This document shows positions 52,761 to 60,000 of a stretch of DNA of 60,000 nt, in pieces. The DNA lies in contig CM043971.1 in assembly GCA_014529385.2 (NCBI GenBank), positions 33,563,709 to 33,623,708 on the forward strand, in the 5' to 3' direction. Position numbers and translations under genes: made by a program. Position 1 is the stretch's first letter, and each line of letters begins with the position of its first letter. The DNA is from Adiantum capillus-veneris (lineage: Eukaryota > Streptophyta > Polypodiopsida > Polypodiales > Pteridaceae). A model generated the notes under the pieces. That model was given only the letters and a program-made list of their open reading frames with translations. It ran no database searches and was not told the DNA's origin.

Positions 52761-55086
52761 GACAAAACTGAAGGGAAATAATAGCAACCTGCAGGACTAC
52801 TGCTAGGACTTGCTGATAGCTGAAAACTGAGGGTACTAAAGGCTGAAATCTGATGGCTGATCTGGTGCTACTTTTGGGATTGATCCAGATGGTGATTCTG
52901 TAAGGGACCATTAAAAATAGGCTGATCTGAGGGCCAAATACTGAGGCTGTTGGGCAGCTTCTGATGGTCAAATACTGGTTCTCATTCTAGGGCTGAAGCA
53001 CTTGCAAAGTGCAAGGTAAGTGATGGGCTAAATATAGTGCTGAATTGTTGTTGAGGCCAGCTGATCCTGGTGCAAAAATGCTAGCATGCACATAGACTGA
53101 AAACACTGATACAAAAAAATCATATGATGGCCCCAGGCAAGGAAGGAAAGCTGACGAAAAACACTGCTCTTGGCTGCTTGCAAACGAAATGCAAGCAAGT
53201 TATGGCATATCTAATGGTCGATTGCTAGCACAAGGCATAATATGATGATATAACACAATGAAGACTTCAAGGGCCTTGCATTATAATTGCCAGAGTGGTA
53301 TTTACTTCTTATTGCATACCTCGATAGTATAGCTTTGTACCAAATGCTGATACATGGCAAGTGCCCTCAAAGTGACAGAATTGAAGGGGAATGACAACAA
53401 CCTGTAGGACAACTTCTAGGACTTGCTGATGGCTGAAAATTGAGGGTACTAAAGGATGAAATCTGATGGCTGATCTCGTTCTACTTCTAGGACTGATGTT
53501 TATGATGATACTACTAGAGATCAGCTGAAATTAGACTGATTTGAGGGCTGAATACTGAGGTTGAAGGGCTGCTTTTGATGGCAGAATATTGGTGATAATT
53601 CTACAGCTGAAGCACTTGCAAAATGCAAGGTAAATCATGGGCTAAATACATTGTTGAACTGTCTCTCTAAGGCTGGCTGATCCTAATGCAAAAATGCTAG
53701 CTGAACATAGACTGGAAACACAAATACAAAGGAGCATATGATGGCGCCCAGGCAAGGGAAGGGAAGTAGGTGGAAAACACTACTCCTGCCTGCTTGAAGA
53801 TGAAACGCAAGCAAGTTATGACATATCTAATGGTTGATTGCTATGGTGGAAAGCACAAGGCACAGAATGATGATATCACACAATGAAGACTTCAAGGGTC
53901 CCTCACTACCATTGCCGAAGTGGTATTTACTTCTAGTTGTATACCACAACTATACAACTTCATAACTACTAAATGGTGATGAACACACTAAATGCTGATG
54001 AACACAAGTACCCTCAAAGTGACAAAACTGAAGGGGAATAACACCAACCTATGGGATAGCTTCTAGGACTTGATGATGGCTGAAATCTGAGGGTACTAAA
54101 GGCTGACCTATGGGATAGCTTCTAGGACTTGATGATGGCTGAAATCTAAGGGTACTAAAGGATGAAATTTGATGGATGATTTGACGCTACTTCTAGGACT
54201 GATTTGGATGATGATACTGCTAAGGATCAGCTCAAAATAGGTTGATGTGAGGACTCAATACTGAGACTGAAGGACTGCTTGCAATGGCCAAATACTGGTG
54301 CTGATTCTAGAGTTGAAGCACTTGCAAAATGCGAGGTAAGTGATGAGCTAAATATGGTGCTAAATACGAAGCAAGTGAAAAATATTGCTCCTGGCTGCTT
54401 ACAAATGAAACGCAAGCAAGTTATGGCATATCTAATGGCTGATTGCTATGGCGGAAAGCTCAAGGCACAGTAGGATGATATAACACAATGAAGACTTCAA
54501 GGGCCCTACACTACCATTGCCAGAATGGTATTTACTTCTTATTGCATATGTCGATAGTACAACATCGTATCGAATGCTGATGCATGGCAAGTATCCTCAA
54601 AGTGAAAAAGCTAAAGAAGAATAACACCAACCTGTACGATAGCTTTTAGGACTTGCTGATAGCTGAAAACATGGGATACTAAAGGCTAAAATCTGACAGC
54701 TAATCTGGTGATACTTCTCCGGCTGATCTAGATGATGATACTGCTAGGGATCGGGTGAAAATATGCTGATCTAAGGGCTGAATACTGAGACTGAAGGCAT
54801 GCTTTTGATGGCCGACTACTAGTGCTGAGGCACTTGCAAAACACAAGGTAAGTGGCTAAATACGATGTTGAATTGTCGTTGAGGCCGACTAATCTTGATG
54901 TAAAATTGCTAGGATGCACAAACACACATGATGGCGCCTAGGCAGGGGAAGGGAAGCAAGTGGAAAAAACCGCTCCTCGTTGTTTGCAAATGAAACACAA
55001 GCAAGTTATGGCATCTTCAATGGCCGATTGCTATGGCAGAAAGCACAAGGCACAATGTGATGGTATAACACAATGAAGACTTCAAG
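52761..55086. repeat. Divergent ~0.6-kb tandem repeat, about four copies
   Basis: Units start near 52761, 53374, 54021 and 54604 (spacings 613, 647, 583). Shared landmarks are GACAAAACTGAAGGGGAATA, CTTCTAGGACTTGCTGATGG, GAGGGTACTAAAGG, GCACTTGCAAA.TGCAAGGTA and ACACAATGAAGACTTCAAGG. The third unit has an extra ~60-bp internal duplication near 54050-54165. Rich in CTGA; no ORF conserved between units. Confidence 0.85.
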
Positions 55087-55742
55087 GAATGGCACCTATG
55101 AGGGAGAAGACCTGCTGCTCCAAGTACAATAACACGAGTGCAAAGACCAATATTGTCAAAAACCCACTCACACTCTAGAGAGGGCAATGGATATAACTGG
55201 AGGCTGCCAAGGCTAGAGAGTCTGAAATCAAGTGCAAGGTCTAGAATCATTTCTGGAAGCAAGATCAAAGACTTCTATTACAGCCAACCAAGGTAGTACC
55301 GTTGTCTCTTGGAACACATACCTAGATGACTTCGAGAAATGCCTAGATTTACCCATAAAGAAAAGTGCAGTTATAAGCTCATTGTAGTCAACCACAATAC
55401 TATATGATCATCAGGTCTATTATAGTGTTAACCAAATACTATGACAACCTACTAATGTCATCAGTGCCCAATAGTGGGTGTAGAACTAAGTATGAATATA
55501 TGCTCCCATACATACACCCCACATACATGCCCACATAAGCATGCACTCATATGAAGCTCTGTGAATTGAGTTGTTTCTCTCATTTTGTCTCTTGGAACAC
55601 AATGATCCCATATGCCCATGTCATGGCCATATCTACCTTGTCCTCCTCTCTGATCAAAGGGTTGGCGATCAGCTTGTGGACCCCTATTTGGCATCGTCCC
55701 CCATTTGTAAATAGTTTGGAGTAGCGTTTTTCATCTGTTGTC
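55087..55742. other. Unassigned spacer before element E
   Basis: No gene recognised. Confidence 0.4.
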
Positions 55743-56802
55743 TGTTGAAAGGACGCCCTTTCAACAACGTTTCCATAAAGATTCCATTAAAGATTTTGTA
55801 AAGATTCCACATGAAGATGGTGATGAAGTAATGAAGATGAAGATGGATGCTGCAACATGAAGATACGAGTTCATGGACGTCATCGAATATCCCGTTATTA
55901 TTATTTTGAGCCATTACAGCCACTTTTGTAATGTTTATGGGAACCTCATATTTTAAATCGGCACTTGTATTTTGGTCGCAGATGCTTGTTTAATGAGTAA
56001 AGCCAACTCAGTTTTTTGTAATTAAGCTCTGTAGAAGCCTAGGGACAATTCAGGTCATTTGGCCGGACATTAGGTTTGAAGGCTTTGTATATAAGCTGAA
56101 ACCTAAGGCTTTGTAAAAAACACATTATGTTATCTCAAATAATATACAGTCGTGGGTTCTGCAGCACATAGTAGTGAGCTTCACGCACACACACCGTCGC
56201 GCACACTAATCACATTGCAGATATGAGAGTAGGAGCATGTTAGCATCGAGGAGCTCTCCGCGTCGACGCAAGCAATGCAAGCCGAGGACCACATCGCGAG
56301 CCCGCCTGCTACGAGCTATATTTGGTCGTAAGTACCTCAAACAACATCCGTTCTGAATGATCGAGTAGTCGTTAGAATCAGGGCGAGAAGCTCTTCGTGT
56401 TGATGTCTTTGTAGATCAGTTCCGGACACTTTGGAAATTGCTGTTTTGAGTCTATCGCGATAGCGATTAGAGGTCTTACAGTTATGGTTTTCAGGGTTTA
56501 GGTGTTTGGCCATATAGGATATGTCCTTGTGAGTCTTACCCTCCGATTTCGAGTCATTCCGATATGATTTGATACTGTTTCGAGCTTGTAGTGTTTCGTA
56601 GGATGCGTTGTCTGTTTCTTTGCTTTATGGTAGTGTTGTGGTAGGATTAGTGACTGTAGAGTATTGTTCGTGTCTAGCTCAGGGTTGACAACCCAGAGAT
56701 TGCCTCCATGCCCTAGTCGGGTTAGCTACGTCCTCGGATTGACAGTTTGTTGGTCTGTGTTCTCGCTGTGCTCCATTGTCCGTCGCGGCGTACCCGCTAA
56801 CA
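55743..56802 (+). repeat. 5' LTR of element E
   Basis: The end at 56802 (TAACA, then the primer site) is firm. The start is proposed at TGTTGAAAGG, which forms an inverted repeat with CCTTTCAACA 9-18 bases on. A TATA box (GTATATAAG, 56087-56095) fits the promoter. Contains a TCTATCGCGATAG copy at 56450. Confidence 0.65.
56087..56095 (+). promoter_or_regulatory. TATA box of element E LTR
   Basis: GTATATAAG, about 345 bases into the proposed LTR, followed by a polyadenylation-like AATAATATA near 56135. Confidence 0.55.
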
Positions 56803-56803
56803 T

Positions 56804-56820
56804 TGGCGCCGTTGCCGGGG
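56804..56820 (+). other. Primer-binding site, tRNA-Asp type (element E)
   Basis: TGGCGCCGTTGCCGGGG, one base after the LTR; complementary to the plant tRNA-Asp 3' end. Confidence 0.92.
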
Positions 56821-58970
56821 ACGAAGCACCTAAACTAGCGTAGACCGCATCACTCGTGTTTGATAGTATAGCGTTTCTCTAGAGTTTTCTAGAGTGTTGT
56901 CACCATTTGCCTTCTTAGTGGGAAGTCAGAGAGCGGATCTCTTGACTGAGGGATAGCCAGGGAGCCTACGTCTCACCGAGGTGGTCCACCATGAGGTTGA
57001 GGTATGGTTATATTATTTTGTTGTGTGTTTATATTAGGTTTTATGGTTTGTGTGTTTGGTTGTGACTTATGGTTGTGAAGAACTTGAAAGAGAAAAAAAA
57101 AACGCAAAAGGTAAGCAGGAGGCTGTTTGCTTGCCAGAAAGCAAAAACAACCATTCAACCATCCAAAGTAGGACTTCAGGTAGTGTAGGACATCTGATGT
57201 TGATCTAGAGCAAATTTGACATGAAAATGTGCTTGAAAACACAAAAGGCGGAATTGTGCTGATTATGGTAAAAGTGCTCTAAAATGGTCGTTTGAAAGCC
57301 GATTTGAGTGCTTGTTTTTGCATTGGAGACCTTAAGGTAGGAGGAAAACACAAATTTGGTCCAATCCAAAACAAAAAAAAAACCTTTAGAAAACCCAAAA
57401 AAACAAAAATCTGAAACCAAATCTGCAATTTTCAAAAAAAAGTTTGACCTCAAGACCTTGTTTTGCATATGCTCTAGAGCTTGTATGTGAAATTTCAAAG
57501 CATTTGCATCAGTGCTTGTGCATCTAAGTGGGAATTTGCTTTTTCTGAGTGTAAGGAAGTGAATTGTGAAATGCTTGAATCCAAAGGAAAAGAAGTCCAA
57601 ATTGAATGAAACTTTGGGGATAGGCTTCTAAGGGCATTGAGAACCAAACTGTCCAAAAACAGAGAAAAAAATCACTTCCCAGTGGCTCTCTGCTTAGTCT
57701 ATCGCGATAGACTGGTGAATTGGAGATAGACTCACAAACAGGCAAAAATCCCTCATACCACAAGTAAAACACATCAATACAAGGCTGCTCCCAAAATTGA
57801 GTGTACTTGGACACCTGCTTGACCACTAAACCTCAAGTCTGGTGTTTTGAGTTAGACTTCAGAGACAAATTAGGTAAAGGGACTTGACCAAATTTCCAAA
57901 CCTTGTGAAACTTGGTATACATGATCTACAGAGGGTAGGGAACACATCTGTTGAGAGAAAATTTGAAAAAAATGTCATTTTGGCATACTTGGTGAGTCTA
58001 TCGCGATAGACTAAGAACCCAATGATAGAAACTGAATTTTTCAAAAACCTTTGTGGCATAGCTTGGAAAGGTGTTATCAAGGACACATAAAAATTTTGAA
58101 GTCATTTGGACATCAAAAAGTAGGTCTAAGACCATTTGAGAGGATTCAGCTTGTAGAAAACACCAGATCTGGTCTAACTGACAAAGTAAAAGTCCAAACC
58201 ACTTGAAAATTGGTAGGAGGACTAAGGAGAGGCGTTGGAACACAGTGGTATAGTCAGACTTCAAGTTTGACCTATAAAAGGGGTACTTGTTAAGTCTATC
58301 GCGATAGACTCAAAGCAGGGCGAGTCCCAGTAACACTCTGGTGAGTCTATCGCGATAGACTCAGAAATTCATTTTAGAAAAATCAAAATTCAAATGTGAC
58401 TTCATATTTGGGTTCAGAAGACCCATTATACCCTGTACACAAAGTTTGAGAGCATTTGGACATCTGCAAGGGGTACTTGGTGAGTCTATCGCGATAGACA
58501 ATTGAGGAAAAAATTTTGAGAAAATTTTTGAAACCAAGTATACCACTGGGTTTATCATTGCCTAAGGAGTGCACACACCAATTTTGGGCTCAAACTGACC
58601 ACTTGCAAAAACATCAGATAGAGCAACTTTCCAAATTACATCTCACTGTTTTGGTCATAACTTTCACATACAGACTCTGATTCCAAAAGTTTTTTTATCA
58701 AAACATAGCTTGAGAGCAGCACTACAGATCTTAGAGTAGATTGACCAAAATGGTTGCCAACGGCATCATTGTGGTCAGTTTTGAAAAAAAAGTTGTTTAA
58801 GGCCTCAAAATGCATCCGGAAGTCAGGGGTGTCTAAAACCGACAATTTGAGAGAATTGTGAGAAAACGCTCATGGTTTTGGACATAGTTTTGGATTTCCC
58901 TGACCAAAACACTTGAACACACTAAGAGAGGTATTACTACGGCAAGCTAGAGCTATTAAGCCTAGAAGTC
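56821..58970 (+). other. Long untranslated leader of element E
   Basis: 2.15 kb with no plus-strand gene. Contains the palindrome array at 57697-58499 and recurring phrases such as CATTTGGACATC (58103-58116, 58452-58465) and TACTTGGTGA, so it may be built of degenerate repeats. Confidence 0.65.
57697..58499. repeat. Array of the palindrome GTCTATCGCGATAGAC
   Basis: Perfect 16-bp copies at 57697, 57996, 58294, 58345 and 58484; a shorter one at 56450 in the LTR. Spacings are 299, 298, 51 and 139. Three of the five are preceded by GGTGA. All are strictly self-complementary and contain TCGCGA. Confidence 0.95.
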
Positions 58971-60000
58971 ATGTCTACATCAGACTCAGACTCAGCTTAT
59001 ACAAGCACATGGATTGCAGGGATAGATGAGCACCCACCCAGAATAGATCTTCCAAACCTACAGTACATAAAGACCAATTTTGTGGAGAGAGTTTGGACGT
59101 ATAACCATGAAAGTGAAGGACAGTATAGGTATATTAATTGAAATCAATTCAACCTTTACAGTTGCTTAGAGCCTTATCCAGATGAGCTGACAGAGTACAA
59201 GCTCTTATATGTCTATACATACGAGGTCGACCGACAATGGACATTTTTATTTGTTGACAAGTATGGACGAGAATATAGAGCTGTAGAAAGCACAAATCCG
59301 CGAACCAAATTAGAGATGAGTGGATATTTGGTCAATGAAGGATACATCCAGATATTTGGCGAACCTCAGATACATCCACCAAACACAGGAACCTCTAAGA
59401 GAATTCCAAAGAGGGGACCACCACCTAGATTTCCTCCTAGAGCGATAACAAGAGATGAAACGATACCAAAGAGGAGTATGGTTCCATACTTTGCACCCCA
59501 AAGTATAAGACCATCTCAGCTAAGAAAATGGGTAAATAGAAAGTACAATGGCATAGGAGACCCATACGCCCATGTCTCGGCTTTCAAGCAAGTCCTACGA
59601 GCAGAACGAGTAGAGGACTTCCACACGCAGTATGAGGGTTTTGGACTTACATTGGAGGACAATGCACAAGCATGGTTTGAACTATTGAACCGGAGAGAGT
59701 TCACAACCATTGAGAAAATGTTGGATGAATTTGTTCAAGAATTCACCAAGAGGGGCATAAAACATAACACCCTTCCTAAGATTCAGGAATTTAAACAAGG
59801 CGAAACAGAAACATTGCGACATGCAATAGTGCGTTTCAAGCAATATGTTGCTAGGTGTCCTACCCAAGAGTTACCCACGCCAGAACGTCAGATCCTATGC
59901 TTCATTAGAGGGCTTAGGAATGAGAATCTCCAAAAGGACCTATACATGAAAAGATACCAAACCTTGGAAGAGGTGACCAAAGCGGCAGTTGACCTAGTTG
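58971..60000 (+). CDS. Gag of element E, runs off window
   Basis: Starts at ATG 58971 (MSTSDSDSAYTSTW) and stays open to base 60000 except for one TGA at 59139-59141. The capsid domain begins around residue 200: IGDPYAHVSAFKQVLRAE, LTLEDNAQAWFELL, TIEKMLDEFVQEFTKRG, ETLRHAIVRFKQYVARCP and FIRGLRNENLQKDLY. This is the retrotransposon gag fold pattern, similar in layout to the gag at 45798-46396. The single TGA may be a mutation or, less likely, a read-through point; downstream coding is otherwise clean. Confidence 0.85.

Larger units (their letters stand above)
55743..60000 (+). mobile_element. Ty3/gypsy element E (tRNA-Asp-primed), 5' half
   Basis: LTR, tRNA-Asp primer site, a 2.1-kb leader and gag, continuing past the window. 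The long leader and primer type resemble plant Athila/Tat-group elements. Element end and pol are not visible. Confidence 0.8.

Noticed and set aside
57697-58499. Palindrome array as a CRISPR array
   Set aside because: Spacers range from 35 to 283 bases, no cas genes, and the context is a plant retroelement leader.

Overview
The window looks like repeat-filled intergenic DNA from a land plant with a large genome. The LTR elements carry primer-binding sites matching the 3' ends of tRNA-iMet (TGGTATCAGAGC type) and tRNA-Asp (TGGCGCCGTTGCC type), which is usual for plant Ty3 elements. Their integrases end in chromodomains, the one well-preserved LINE has a plant-type ORF1, and the single host-gene remnant has short plant-like introns. 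I cannot name the species. I see no bacterial genes, tRNA/rRNA genes or CRISPR arrays, and no intact cellular gene.

Layout. 1-4551: Ty3 chromovirus copy A (minus strand, 3' end off-window). 4581-5237: Ty1/copia fragment. 5779-19018: copy B of the same family, bounded by a CTCAC target duplication; a 6.7-kb LINE (11861-18530, plus strand, 14-bp target duplication) sits inside its 5' LTR. 20843-25719: copy C, a related subfamily with different LTRs and a truncated 5' LTR. 25720-26040: a compact block of GAAACGTTTC palindromes. 26041-29694: a second LINE whose 5' half is inverted relative to its 3' half. 29741-35340: mostly unassigned AT-rich DNA with long (TC)n/(GA)n tracts and a possible hAT scrap. 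35344-36406: four exons of a Pumilio/PUF RNA-binding-protein pseudogene. 37964-42556: decayed Ty3 element D (minus), cut by a plus-strand non-autonomous element (42557-51339; gag and protease only, CTCTA target duplication). 52761-55086: about four divergent copies of a ~0.6-kb tandem repeat. 55743-60000: 5' half of a tRNA-Asp-primed Ty3 element E whose leader holds five perfect copies of the palindrome GTCTATCGCGATAGAC and whose gag runs off the window.

How the parts relate. Copies A and B share a nonsense codon and an RT deletion that copy C lacks, so they descend from an already defective ancestor and probably moved using proteins supplied in trans. Their LTRs carry seven TTAGGG(TTT) motifs and GA/CT tracts that copy C's LTR lacks. 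Many stop codons in the decayed genes are CAG to TAG, CAA to TAA or CGA to TGA. Three of these sense-strand or opposite-strand C-to-T changes are confirmed by comparing copies A and B, which fits deamination of methylated cytosine in silenced DNA.

Most likely novel signals: the two palindrome arrays, the telo-box-loaded LTRs, the gag/protease-only element with a W[VI]PK repeat region, and a LINE whose apparent ORF1 C-terminal region ends in an ATGA overlap with ORF2.
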